The translations under genes were made by a program, and so were the position numbers. Positions 9,182 through 17,771 of a stretch of DNA of 53,638 bases are shown here, in pieces. Every line of letters begins with the position of its first letter. The first letter of the stretch is position 1. Source of the DNA: Caryophanales bacterium UBA1188 (GTDB taxonomy: Bacteria > Bacillota_I > Bacilli_A > Izemoplasmatales > UBA1188); the NCBI GenBank assembly GCA_002310135.1, contig DBYK01000004.1:655-54292 (forward strand), written 5' to 3'. Under the pieces are notes generated by a model, which saw only the letters and a program-made list of their open reading frames with translations, was not told where the DNA came from and made no database searches.

Positions 9182-9964
9182 GTGTTTCCATATATCAGTT
9201 TTTTAGGTTTAGGATTATATTATTGGATGATTTTAATTGGGGTACTTGCCGCAATTATTTCTTTTCGAGTTTTATCTCCTAAAATCAACTTAAGTAGTAA
9301 ACTGTACAATTTCACACTTATCAGTGCTTTCTTCGCAATAGTAATAGGATATTTATCTTCAATATTATTTGAAGATTTTTACGAATTTATTGAAACTGGT
9401 GAATGGAATTTTGGTTCTGGTTCAACTTTCTATGGCGGGGTGATAGGTGGCCTATTTTTCTTCCATCTTATTTATTTCTTATTAGGTAAAAAGATTTTTA
9501 AAGAAGGAGAAAATATTAAAGGATATAAAGATTTAATAAGTTTGATTATTATTTCAATTGTGATAGCGCATGCATTTGGAAGAATAGGATGCCTATTTGA
9601 TGGATGTTGTTATGGAATAAAAACTGACGCTTGGTATGGAATCAATATGTATATAAATGGAGCTCTTGAAAAAAGAGTTCCAACTCAATTAATCGAATCT
9701 ATATTCTTATTCTTGTTATATGGGTTCTTAGTTTTCCTACTTTTAAAATTAAATCTAAGAACTATTCCATCATTTTATATGGTTTTATATGGTGTATTTA
9801 GATTTTTAATAGAATTTATTAGAGATGATGATAGAGGTTCGCTTGGCATCTCTTTCCTCTCCCCATCTCAAGTAATTGCTCTTTTATTAATTATTGCTGG
9901 AGTTATCATATTTATTCTTGAATATAGAAAGAAGAAGGTTAAAATAGCTAATGAAAAAGAATAA
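9182..9964 (+). CDS. Lgt-family (prolipoprotein diacylglyceryl transferase-like) membrane protein
   Basis: A 260-residue protein with about seven TM segments, of the family that moves diacylglycerol onto lipobox cysteines. The fold-level motifs GSTFYGGVIGG, FGRIG and the late RFLIEFIRDD are visible. However, canonical Lgt has an HGG histidine and the signature RIGNxxNGExxG; here the His is Tyr84, and the signature reads RIGCLFDGCCYG (134-145), replacing the conserved Asn and Glu with Cys. It therefore belongs to the cysteine-rich Lgt-like subgroup and may not be the housekeeping enzyme. The start is GTG 9182 with AGAGG upstream. It overlaps the next gene by 14 nt. Confidence 0.75.
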   Translation: MFPYISFLGLGLYYWMILIGVLAAIISFRVLSPKINLSSKLYNFTLISAFFAIVIGYLSSILFEDFYEFIETGEWNFGSGSTFYGGVIGGLFFFHLIYFLLGKKIFKEGENIKGYKDLISLIIISIVIAHAFGRIGCLFDGCCYGIKTDAWYGINMYINGALEKRVPTQLIESIFLFLLYGFLVFLLLKLNLRTIPSFYMVLYGVFRFLIEFIRDDDRGSLGISFLSPSQVIALLLIIAGVIIFILEYRKKKVKIANEKE

Positions 9965-10736
9965 TATTATCATAATTATTTCATTTTTTATATCACTAGC
10001 TATTTTAATAGTATTTCAAATTCCAGGAATAATATTATCTTCTGATGAATTAATCAATGATTTATTGAAAGAAATAATTTCAAGAATTACAATAGGAGTA
10101 TTCTTAAGTATATTATTAGTATTAAAAAATGTATGTAATTTAAGTTTTAAGTTGAATGAAAAAAAAGATTTGCTTTGGCTAATACCTGCTTTGTTTGTTG
10201 CTATTGCGAATTTTCCTTTTTCTGCATTAATAACTGGGCTTGCAACTATAGAAAGAGTAGAATTAATACCATTACTCTTATTGAAATGTTTTTCTGTAGG
10301 ACTAGTTGAGGATTTATTATTTGTTGGGTTATTTAGAACTATAATTTATGAAATTTTAGAAAAGAAGAACACCAAACATCTAACATTTTATACAATCCTT
10401 TTAACCGCTTTATTATTTGGGCTTAGTCATTTATTTAATTTGGCTACAGGTGCATCTATTCCATCAACTCTTCTTCAGGTTGGATATACATTTTTAATGG
10501 GTGCATTATTCACAACTATCTTTATTAAAACAAAAAACATTTGGTTTTCTATCATCATCCATATGTTATTTGATTTTGGTGGAATGATAGTATTAAAACT
10601 TGGAAGTGGTCCTTTTCAAGATATAATTTTTTGGATTATGACTATTGTATTTGGCTTAATCGCAGGAATCCATATCTTATATACTATTTATAAGATGGAT
10701 AAAGAAGAGGCAAACAAAGAACAAATTATTAATTAA
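9951..10736 (+). CDS. CPBP-family intramembrane glutamic endopeptidase-like protein, divergent
   Basis: A 261-residue, roughly eight-TM protein of the CAAX protease/bacteriocin-processing (CPBP, Abi) family. Motif 2 (FGLSH) and motif 3 (HMLFDF, HxxxD) are present. Motif 1, normally EExxxR, reads EDLLFV (Glu120-Asp121, Arg replaced by Val125), so catalysis is doubtful. It is translationally coupled to the Lgt-like gene by a 14-nt overlap. The co-transcription suggests work on the same membrane substrate, for example a lipidated or prenylated peptide, but nothing in the sequence names it. Confidence 0.75.
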   Translation: MKKNNIIIIISFFISLAILIVFQIPGIILSSDELINDLLKEIISRITIGVFLSILLVLKNVCNLSFKLNEKKDLLWLIPALFVAIANFPFSALITGLATIERVELIPLLLLKCFSVGLVEDLLFVGLFRTIIYEILEKKNTKHLTFYTILLTALLFGLSHLFNLATGASIPSTLLQVGYTFLMGALFTTIFIKTKNIWFSIIIHMLFDFGGMIVLKLGSGPFQDIIFWIMTIVFGLIAGIHILYTIYKMDKEEANKEQIIN

Positions 10737-10755
10737 TAGGTATATGGGAGGAATT

Positions 10756-11631
10756 ATGAAATCTAAGGTATATTTTACAAGAGAAATTTCAAAAGAAAAA
10801 GTAGTTGAGATGTATAAATTATTAGGCATCAAATTAGAAGAGCCAGTGGCTGTGAAGGTACATTCTGGTGAAGAAGGAAATCAAAACTATCTTCATCCTG
10901 AATTTATGGTTCCTATGGTTGAATACGTTAATGGAACTGTGGTTGAATGCAACACAGCTTATGGTGGAGAAAGAAATACATCTGAAAAGCACCTAAAGTT
11001 ACTTGAAAATCACGGTTGGAATAAGTATTTTTATGTTGATTTAATGGATAAAGATGAAGATGCTATAATTGAAATTCCAAATGGCAAAATCCTTAAAAAA
11101 GATATAGTTGGAAAGAATTTATTCAATTATAAATCTATGCTTGTATTATCCCATTTTAAGGGTCATCCAATGGGAGGATTTGGTGGAGCACTCAAACAAC
11201 TATCAATTGGTTGTGCATCATCAAGCGGAAAAGCATATATCCATTCAGGCTCAAAAACTACTGATCAAAAAATATTGTGGAGTAATATCGCTCCTCAAGA
11301 TGTATTCTTAGAATCTATGGCAGATGCAGCATCTGCGGTAGTTAATCATTTCAAAGGAAACATCGCATTTGTATCTATTATGTGCAATTTATCAGTTGAT
11401 TGCGATTGTTGTAGCATCGCAGAAGACCCTTGTATGGAAGATATTGGAATCTTATCTTCTTTAGATCCGGTTGCCTTAGATCAAGCTTGCATTGATTTAA
11501 TATATAAGTCGAAAGATAAAGGAAGAGATCATTTTGTTGAAAGAATAGAAACAAGAAATGGGATTCATACGATAGAAGCGTCTCATGAATTAGGATTTGG
11601 AAGTAGAGAATACGAATTAATAGAAGTATAA
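10756..11631 (+). CDS. DUF362 family protein
   Basis: A 291-residue soluble protein of the DUF362 family, which is thought to bind an iron-sulfur centre but has no settled reaction. The family hallmark is near the end: a Cys cluster (DCDCCSIAEDPCMEDIG) and LSSLDPVALDQACIDLI. The early AVKVHSGEEGNQNYLHP and later HFKGHPMGGFGGALKQLSIG segments also fit. It lacks the C-terminal ferredoxin domain that some members have. The in-frame ATG at 10744 is rejected because GGGAGG lies just after it and 5 nt before ATG 10756. It is 17 nt from the downstream DUF3737 gene. Confidence 0.85.
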   Translation: MKSKVYFTREISKEKVVEMYKLLGIKLEEPVAVKVHSGEEGNQNYLHPEFMVPMVEYVNGTVVECNTAYGGERNTSEKHLKLLENHGWNKYFYVDLMDKDEDAIIEIPNGKILKKDIVGKNLFNYKSMLVLSHFKGHPMGGFGGALKQLSIGCASSSGKAYIHSGSKTTDQKILWSNIAPQDVFLESMADAASAVVNHFKGNIAFVSIMCNLSVDCDCCSIAEDPCMEDIGILSSLDPVALDQACIDLIYKSKDKGRDHFVERIETRNGIHTIEASHELGFGSREYELIEV

Positions 11632-11648
11632 CTAAAAGGAAAGACTCA

Positions 11649-12491
11649 ATGAAGAGATATGTAAACGAAAAATACGAAGAGGAAAGAGCTTTATACGGTA
11701 TTAAAGATGCAGAAGTAATATCCTGTGTTTTTGCTGGAGAAGTAGATGGTGAATCGCCAATAAAAGAGACTACTAACGTTTTAATTGATGACTCAACATT
11801 TGATTTAAGATACCCTTTATGGCATGCAAAGAATCTAACACTCAAAAATAGTTTACTTACTATCAATTCAAGAGCCCCTCTTTGGTATTCAAAAGATGTA
11901 TTAATTCAATCATCTAGAATTGAAGGAATCAAATTCTTAAGAGAATGTGAAAATGTTGATATAGATTCATCTACCTTCAATTCTTTAGAATTTTGTTGGA
12001 AATCAAAAAATATTACTGTAAAAAATTCTACAATCAATTCTGTCTATCCTTTCTTTGAAGTTAAAAATCTATTTTTAGATAATGTTAAACTTACTGGAAA
12101 ATATTCTTTTCAATATGTCGATGGCTTAAAAATCAAAAATTCTAATTTAGACACAAAAGATGCTTTCTGGCATACACAAAATGTAGTAATTGAAAATAGT
12201 ATTATAAAAGGTGAATATTTAGCTTGGTATGCTAAAAACATTAAATTCGTAAATTGTAAGATTATTGGTACTCAACCTCTATGTTATTCAGAGAATATTA
12301 AACTCATTAATTGTGAAATGATAGATTGTGATTTTGCGTTTGAAAACTCAATTATTGATGCGGATATTACAACTGAAATCATTTCAATAAAAAACCCTAT
12401 TTCTGGCACTATTAAAGCGAAGAAAATAGGGTCTATAATAATGGATGAGTTTAAAAAAGAAGGAGAAGTCAAAATCATTCAAGATAAGTAA
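11649..12491 (+). CDS. DUF3737 family right-handed beta-helix protein
   Basis: A 280-residue protein built from about nine degenerate strand repeats of the type NVxIxxSxFxxxxPLWxxKN, matching DUF3737. Members are predicted cytoplasmic pectate-lyase-like beta-helices with no catalytic site that can be pointed to; none is visible here. There is no signal peptide or TM segment. AAAGGA precedes the ATG. It ends convergently with the Crp/Fnr gene, overlapping it by 17 nt with no terminator between them, so read-through antisense RNA is expected. Confidence 0.85.
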   Translation: MKRYVNEKYEEERALYGIKDAEVISCVFAGEVDGESPIKETTNVLIDDSTFDLRYPLWHAKNLTLKNSLLTINSRAPLWYSKDVLIQSSRIEGIKFLRECENVDIDSSTFNSLEFCWKSKNITVKNSTINSVYPFFEVKNLFLDNVKLTGKYSFQYVDGLKIKNSNLDTKDAFWHTQNVVIENSIIKGEYLAWYAKNIKFVNCKIIGTQPLCYSENIKLINCEMIDCDFAFENSIIDADITTEIISIKNPISGTIKAKKIGSIIMDEFKKEGEVKIIQDK

Positions 12492-13077
12492 TCGAATATC
12501 TATCGTAATCGATTTTACCTTCTTTTTTAAGCCTCATCAATTCTCTTGATAAACTTGGCCTGTTTAATCCCATTAGGACAGCCAAGTTTTCTTTTGTCAT
12601 ATTCAATATTATTCTTTTAGATTTAGTTTTCTTAATTTCTTCTTTCAAGAAGAATAATATTTTTTCTCTTATCGATGGTTGACCAAGAAGCTTTATCATA
12701 TAGTGTTGATGAGTGTTTCTTTTTGCTTGATATTCAAGGTATTTAAAAAGAAAATCTTTATTAGTTGATAGGAGTTTTTTGAAATTAAGTTTTTCAATAA
12801 AAAGAATTGATGTGAGCGCATCTACGCTTATATATCCCGGAAGCAATCTATCATCATTAAATATAAGCGCATCACCAAACATTTCACCTTTTTTAAGGGT
12901 TGATATTTCAAATTCAAACCCATCAATTGTGGTTGTTCTAATGTGAACTGCTCCATTAAGAATAATTCCCACATAATTAAGTTCTTCATCTTCATCAAAT
13001 ATTTGAGTTTTCTCAGTATAATTCTTTATTTTATATTCAACTGTAATATTAATTCCTTCCCACATATTTAAAAACAT
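12475..13077 (-). CDS. Crp/Fnr family transcription regulator
   Basis: A 200-residue DNA-binding regulator. The N-terminal two thirds is a cyclic-nucleotide-type effector domain (GIILNGAVHIRT, GEMFGDALIF). The C-terminus is an HTH of the Crp type, with recognition helix in NLAVLMGLNRPSLSRELMRLKKEG. There are no N-terminal Cys residues for an Fnr-type cluster, and the effector pocket cannot be assigned. GGAGG lies 8 nt before ATG 13077. A perfect palindrome GTAACATATGTTAC lies directly upstream, between its own -10 and its Shine-Dalgarno, suggesting autoregulation and control of the divergent ABC genes. Confidence 0.9.
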   Translation of the reverse strand: MFLNMWEGINITVEYKIKNYTEKTQIFDEDEELNYVGIILNGAVHIRTTTIDGFEFEISTLKKGEMFGDALIFNDDRLLPGYISVDALTSILFIEKLNFKKLLSTNKDFLFKYLEYQAKRNTHQHYMIKLLGQPSIREKILFFLKEEIKKTKSKRIILNMTKENLAVLMGLNRPSLSRELMRLKKEGKIDYDRYSITYLE

Positions 13078-13090
13078 ATTATTATCCTCC

Positions 13091-13104
13091 GTAACATATG
13101 TTAC
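13091..13104. promoter_or_regulatory. Palindromic Crp/Fnr-type operator GTAACATATGTTAC
   Basis: A perfect 14-bp dyad with half-site GTAAC, between the regulator (start 13077, minus) and the ABC binding-protein gene (start 13157, plus). On the plus strand it overlaps a possible -35 (TTACAT 13101-13106, 17 bp before TATTAA). On the minus strand it follows a TATTAT -10. The symmetry and half-site fit a Crp/Fnr dimer. Confidence 0.6.
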
Positions 13105-13156
13105 ATAATATTTTAACTAATTATATTAAAATATACAAGGATTAGGAGAAACTAAA

Positions 13157-14089
13157 ATGAAAAAGATTATTTTAACTATAGTATCGTTATTATCTATAAT
13201 ATTACTTATGTCATGTAAACCATTTAAGGAAGAAAATACAGTTACTATTTTAGTTCCAAATGGTTCACCTGCATTAAGCCAAATGTATATCGAGGAAAAG
13301 AAGAGCGAATATAATTATAAAATTGATTTAGCTCAAGGCGCAGATTCTTTGAGTGCAGCATTTATCAGTAAATCATATGATTTCATTTATGCACCACTTA
13401 ATATAGGCGCAAAGATGTATATCAATAATCAAAATTACAAATTACTCGCTACAGTTGTTGATTGTAATTATTATTTTGTGATGAAATCTAATTCTTCATT
13501 TAATCTTCAAGATATTCAAAATAAAAAAATAGTTATATTTGGTCAGACTGCGATGAGCGGAATAATATCAAGATATATTCTTTCTTCAAACAATCTAGAT
13601 TTAGAAAATCTTCGAATTGAATATGTTAATTCTGTACAAGATGCATTGAGCGCATTTATTGTTGATAATGATATTTGCGTTCTCTTATCTGAACCACAAA
13701 TATCTACACTTGAATCAAGAGTAGAGGGAATCAAACTATTCTCACTAAAAGAAGAATATGAAAGAATTACTGGAAAATCTAATATTCCACAAGCTGCAGT
13801 CTTTGTAAGAAGTGATTTAGAAAAAGAAATAGTGGAAAGATATTCTAAATATTTAGAAGAATCAATCAAAAAAGTTAATTCAAATGTTAAAGGATCAGCT
13901 AAATTAGGCGCAACACTTTATTCACTCTTTAAAGAAGAAGATTTAATTAAGGCTATCCCAAGATCTGAAATCAAATTCACTAAAGCACAAGATTCTAAAG
14001 AAAAATGTGAAGACTTTTTCAATTTCCTCAATGAATATAATAGTCAATTTTTAGGTGGGGATGTTGATGAACAATTCTATTATAATTAA
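13157..14089 (+). CDS. ABC transporter substrate-binding lipoprotein (NMT1/SsuA-like)
   Basis: A 310-residue lipoprotein with signal peptide and lipobox LMSC (Cys20), anchored outside the membrane. The body has the two-lobed binding-protein pattern of the NMT1/SsuA/ThiY group: TILVPNGSPALSQ, then a scan for the cargo (SLSAAFISKSYDFIYAPL) and the hinge IVIFGQTAMSGIISRYIL. The substrate cannot be read from the sequence; this group takes sulfonates, pyrimidine precursors or similar small molecules. AGGAGA precedes the ATG. It overlaps the permease gene by 23 nt. Its promoter carries the Crp-type palindrome. Confidence 0.82.
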   Translation: MKKIILTIVSLLSIILLMSCKPFKEENTVTILVPNGSPALSQMYIEEKKSEYNYKIDLAQGADSLSAAFISKSYDFIYAPLNIGAKMYINNQNYKLLATVVDCNYYFVMKSNSSFNLQDIQNKKIVIFGQTAMSGIISRYILSSNNLDLENLRIEYVNSVQDALSAFIVDNDICVLLSEPQISTLESRVEGIKLFSLKEEYERITGKSNIPQAAVFVRSDLEKEIVERYSKYLEESIKKVNSNVKGSAKLGATLYSLFKEEDLIKAIPRSEIKFTKAQDSKEKCEDFFNFLNEYNSQFLGGDVDEQFYYN

Positions 14090-14837
14090 AAAAAGAGATT
14101 ACATATTCATTACTCTTGGAATTATAACCATATTCTTAATATGGTTATTTGCCTCTTTAATAATAAACAATGAAATAGCTTTACCATCTATTGGAAAAGT
14201 GTTTAGTGCACTTAAAAATCTTTCTATTAATGGTAATACATATATTATTTTACTATATACATTACTTAGGATAATAATATCACTTATCTTAGGTATATTA
14301 TTTGGAATAGTTTTAGGAGTTTTGTCAGCTTTTTATGATTGGTTCTATTATTTTATTTCGCCATTTATTAAAATAATGAGAGCGCTCCCTATAGCGTCTA
14401 TTATTCTTATTATTCTAATATTATTTGGTTATAGAGGTTTTGGAGATTTAACTTTTTCTCCTATAATAGTGACTCTATTACTTGTTATTCCGATAGTCTT
14501 TGAGGCAGTGTATAGAGGAATTAAAAATATAGATGTAGATTTGATTAATGTTGGGAGACTATATACTAAAAATAAATTTGATATGGCAAAAAGAGTATAT
14601 ATTCCACTTATTAGAAATGAATTATCTATAGCTATAGTTCAATCAGTTGGCCTATCTTTTAAAGCGATGGTGATGGCTGAATATGTTTCACAGACTCAAA
14701 CATCAATAGGATATTCTTTATTAAACGCAAAGGCGAATCTAGATTATAATTATGTGTTCGCTTGGACAATAATATTAATAATTATATCTATTTTGATAGA
14801 GGTCTTATCTAAACAATTAATAAAAAATAAGAGATGA
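14067..14837 (+). CDS. ABC transporter permease (SsuC/ThiX-like)
   Basis: A 256-residue, about six-TM inner-membrane permease of the BPD_transp_1 type. The EAA-like loop that docks to the ATPase is seen as VGRLYTKNKFDMAKRVYIPLIRNEL. It overlaps the binding-protein gene, so the two form one import system, but no ATPase gene is next to them. The start is ATG 14067, 6 nt after GGGG; in-frame GTG 14055 and ATG 14061 are poorer. The stop codon sits in the shared terminator. Confidence 0.85.
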   Translation: MNNSIIIKKRDYIFITLGIITIFLIWLFASLIINNEIALPSIGKVFSALKNLSINGNTYIILLYTLLRIIISLILGILFGIVLGVLSAFYDWFYYFISPFIKIMRALPIASIILIILILFGYRGFGDLTFSPIIVTLLLVIPIVFEAVYRGIKNIDVDLINVGRLYTKNKFDMAKRVYIPLIRNELSIAIVQSVGLSFKAMVMAEYVSQTQTSIGYSLLNAKANLDYNYVFAWTIILIIISILIEVLSKQLIKNKR

Positions 14838-14860
14838 ATTTCATCTCTTATTCTATTTTT
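14826..14860. terminator. Bidirectional terminator between permease and DUF2079 genes
   Basis: AATAAGAGATGA (14826-14837), 3-nt loop, TCATCTCTTATT (14841-14852), with T-rich tracts on both strands. It contains the permease stop. Confidence 0.85.
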
Positions 14861-16632
14861 AGGATTATTAGATAATCGCTTCTATAATATTCAGTATAAC
14901 CTTTTGATCTATACCAATTTCTATATGCATTATAAGCACTATATCTTAGATCTATAACCACATATTCAATATCGGTTTTATAATCGTGATATTCAAGTTC
15001 ATATATAATATCTCTATCTGCGATATGAGGTAAAATGAATGTTGAGGCTAAGACACTCGCATCTTTAGGAATTGATTCAAGCGCTGTGTCAAACGATTCA
15101 TATATTTCCTTATTTGCTTTATAATTCCTTATATTTGAATAGAAAGGAGGAAGTACTAGAGCAAGATAGAAGATAAACACAGAGGATAAAGATATAGTAT
15201 GAACGATTGATTTAAAATCTAAATTGAAATCTTCAACATTCAATATAGATGCGTAAATCAAGAAGCTTAGTATTCCATAATTGTATTGGAAATTGATGTT
15301 GTATTGATAAATGTATCTTGTGAGAAGATTAAGTAGAAGTGGAAGAACGAGTATAAGTCTTGATGGTTTTTTTGTGATTAAAGGTGTAAAACCAAGAGGC
15401 AACATCATTATTATGAAATATTGAAGTTTATCCCACGCCCCACTATTTGTCATAAACAATTCTCTTATCGCATATCCTGGATTTAATAGAATAGTCTTAA
15501 TCATTCCTAAAAGTCCACCATCATTATATATCAAATTATCATATCTATAAGTCATTGCGCCATAGCCAGTAGTATTTAAAATATGAACTGCGATAATGAA
15601 ATATACAACAGATACTACAAAGAGGATTGAACCTTGAACATATTTTTTCTTGTCAAATATTATAAATAAAGAAAATATAGCGAGATATACTGAGGCATCT
15701 TCCTTAACTGTTAAAACGAGTAACGAGAAGATGAACATTAATACTGGCTTTTCAAGTTCTAACATAGAAAACGCCATAAGAAGGAAGAAACTCAAGAAAC
15801 AGTTCTCATGAAAATCATAAAAAGAACCAGATGATAATGCTGGATAGAGTGCAAAAATTATTGTGATGATAATGGTTTCAAGGCTACTTTTATTTAATTT
15901 ATTTGAAATAAGAAGAATAGGAATAATACCTAAAAAAGAAAATAGTGAACCCACGATTTGAATTGTGATAGGATTTGGAAATAATAAATAAAAAGGATAT
16001 ACAAGATAAAGAACTGGAGATATATGAACACTAAAATGAGACATAAGCACATCTCTTTCGCATGTCACAAGAGGTAATCCTTTAGTTTTTATGTTGTACA
16101 TCGTATTAACGAATATTCCAAAATCAAAATTAGGCGATCCATAAGATAAATATTTAAGTGAAAGAATAACGTTTAGAATCGTGAATGTTATGAATACAAT
16201 CATTATGCATATAGCGTATGTTAATACTTTGTTAATTTCTAAGTCATCAAATAATACTTTATTTTTTCTATAGAAATAGAAAATAACTAAAAAATAAATG
16301 ATAGAAAAACCAAATAGAAGAAGTACATTTTCTAAACCATTTATTTTATTTAATATCCAAAATAAGATATTGATTGTAGAGAAGATGAAAAGAAAGAGTG
16401 AATCTGACTCTATTTTTTTAATAATTATTTTAAGAAAAGATAGAAATATAAAAGAAACTATTAAAAGAATAGCCACAGCTATTAAAGATTCATTTTGTGA
16501 AAATTCAATATTTGTATAATCAACATTTTTAAATAACAAAAAACTAACCACAACCATCCAAGATGCGATTAATCTTGGAATTATTGAATCCAAATTAAAT
16601 ACTTTTTTAATCATTTCTTTTTCTATCTTCAT
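14848..16632 (-). CDS. DUF2079 family membrane protein (GT-C-like)
   Basis: A 594-residue protein with about 12-13 TM segments. The DUF2079 signature is clear: an early FDFGIFVNTMYNI, then SHFSVHISPVLYLVYPFYLLFPNPITIQ and SSGSFYDFHENCF. The family is considered related to GT-C glycosyltransferases using lipid-linked sugars; acidic FDFG and DFHE residues in outer loops fit that idea, but no substrate is known. ATG 16632 has no Shine-Dalgarno, and the -10 element TATGATAAAAT ends 7 nt before it, so the mRNA is likely leaderless or nearly so. Confidence 0.8.
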   Translation of the reverse strand: MKIEKEMIKKVFNLDSIIPRLIASWMVVVSFLLFKNVDYTNIEFSQNESLIAVAILLIVSFIFLSFLKIIIKKIESDSLFLFIFSTINILFWILNKINGLENVLLLFGFSIIYFLVIFYFYRKNKVLFDDLEINKVLTYAICIMIVFITFTILNVILSLKYLSYGSPNFDFGIFVNTMYNIKTKGLPLVTCERDVLMSHFSVHISPVLYLVYPFYLLFPNPITIQIVGSLFSFLGIIPILLISNKLNKSSLETIIITIIFALYPALSSGSFYDFHENCFLSFFLLMAFSMLELEKPVLMFIFSLLVLTVKEDASVYLAIFSLFIIFDKKKYVQGSILFVVSVVYFIIAVHILNTTGYGAMTYRYDNLIYNDGGLLGMIKTILLNPGYAIRELFMTNSGAWDKLQYFIIMMLPLGFTPLITKKPSRLILVLPLLLNLLTRYIYQYNINFQYNYGILSFLIYASILNVEDFNLDFKSIVHTISLSSVFIFYLALVLPPFYSNIRNYKANKEIYESFDTALESIPKDASVLASTFILPHIADRDIIYELEYHDYKTDIEYVVIDLRYSAYNAYRNWYRSKGYTEYYRSDYLIILKIE

Positions 16633-16639
16633 ATTTGAT

Positions 16640-16650
16640 ATTTTATCATA
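16640..16650 (-). promoter_or_regulatory. Extended -10 element of the DUF2079 gene
   Basis: TATGATAAAAT on the minus strand, ending 7 nt before the ATG. Confidence 0.5.
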
Positions 16651-16662
16651 TTTTCAAATATC

Positions 16663-16682
16663 ATTCTCATTTGAATGAGAAT
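16663..16682. promoter_or_regulatory. Inverted repeat in the DUF2079/DUF2804 divergent promoter
   Basis: ATTCTCAT (16663-16670), spacer TTGA, ATGAGAAT (16675-16682). It covers the TTGAAT -35 (16671-16676) of the plus-strand gene, whose -10 is TATTAT (16693-16698, 16-bp spacer). It may be an operator; the binding protein is unknown. Confidence 0.4.
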
Positions 16683-16724
16683 TATAGTAAAATATTATTG
16701 ATAATACTTTTTAAGGAGAAAGTT

Positions 16725-17750
16725 ATGCAGTTTAAAATGAAGAATGGTCCACTACTTGATGAATCTGGTAATTTAGTAGAGGCTGGTTATGCATTTAGTT
16801 TAGTTAAAGAATATGATAGAAGAAGTATAAAAGCTCCAAAATTGAGAATCAAAGAATGGGATTATTACTATATAGGGAACAATGAAAGAGGAGTAGCTTT
16901 CACAATTGATGATAATTCATATATGGGACTCTCTAGTGTATCTATCCTTGATTTTAAAGCTAAAAAATACATCACTAAGAGTTCGATGAAAGCATTCACA
17001 AATGGCAAAGTTGGTTTGCCTAGTTCATCAGTTAGTGGAAAGACTGAATGGATTGATAAGAATTATTCTTTATCTTTTAAAGTGGAAAATAAGAAGAGAA
17101 TATTAGATATTAGTGTCTTGAATTATTCCGATAATTTACCATTTAAAGCTCATTTTGAACTCGAAGAGATGATGGATGAATCTATGGTAATTGCGACACC
17201 ATTTGAGAAGAAAAAACATTTCTACTATAACCAAAAGATTAATTGTATGAAAGCTGAAGGTTATTACGAATTTGGCTCTTCTTCATATAAATTTAGTAAA
17301 GACGATACAAGAGCGGTTTTAGATTGGGGAAGAGGCGTATGGACTTATAAAAATACTTGGTTTTGGGCATCCCTTTCAACTAAAACACTAGGTCATGAAG
17401 TTGGTTTCAATTTAGGTTATGGTTTTGGAGATACAAGTAAAGCTAGTGAGAATATGCTTTTTTATGATAATAAAGCATATAAACTTGAAGATGTAGTATT
17501 CAATATTCCAAAAGATGAAAAAGGTAATTATAAATTTTTAGATGAATGGACTTTCACATCTAAAGATGGTTCAATTAATTTAAGATTTACCCCTATTTTA
17601 GATAGATCTGATTTAACAGATGTATTAATCATTAAATCACTTCAACATCAAGTATTTGGAGTATATAATGGAGAAATAAAAGTTGGTGATGTCACTGCGA
17701 AGATTGAAAATGCTATTTCATTTGCGGAAGTAGTTACAAATTGGTGGTAA
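16725..17750 (+). CDS. DUF2804 family protein
   Basis: A 341-residue soluble protein of the DUF2804 family, function not established. Family landmarks are the N-terminal GPLLDESGNLVEAGYAF, LRIKEWDYYYIGN, the central AVLDWGRGVWTYKNTWFWAS and a late SLQHQVFGVYNGEI. The repeated Gly/Trp/Tyr pattern suggests a beta-rich, lipocalin-like fold, as proposed for related families; that is inference. The start is ATG 16725 with AAGGAG 8 nt before it; the 30 codons upstream are promoter DNA. Confidence 0.85.
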   Translation: MQFKMKNGPLLDESGNLVEAGYAFSLVKEYDRRSIKAPKLRIKEWDYYYIGNNERGVAFTIDDNSYMGLSSVSILDFKAKKYITKSSMKAFTNGKVGLPSSSVSGKTEWIDKNYSLSFKVENKKRILDISVLNYSDNLPFKAHFELEEMMDESMVIATPFEKKKHFYYNQKINCMKAEGYYEFGSSSYKFSKDDTRAVLDWGRGVWTYKNTWFWASLSTKTLGHEVGFNLGYGFGDTSKASENMLFYDNKAYKLEDVVFNIPKDEKGNYKFLDEWTFTSKDGSINLRFTPILDRSDLTDVLIIKSLQHQVFGVYNGEIKVGDVTAKIENAISFAEVVTNWW

Positions 17751-17771
17751 AACCATCTAATTCTCTTATTA

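Noticed and set aside
11378..11866. 162-codon minus-strand open frame across the DUF362/DUF3737 junction
   Set aside because: It overlaps two genes with clear family matches and has no ribosome site or recognisable domain.
16635..16724. 30-codon N-terminal extension of the DUF2804 gene
   Set aside because: The stretch holds the promoter and inverted repeat; AAGGAG lies directly before ATG 16725.
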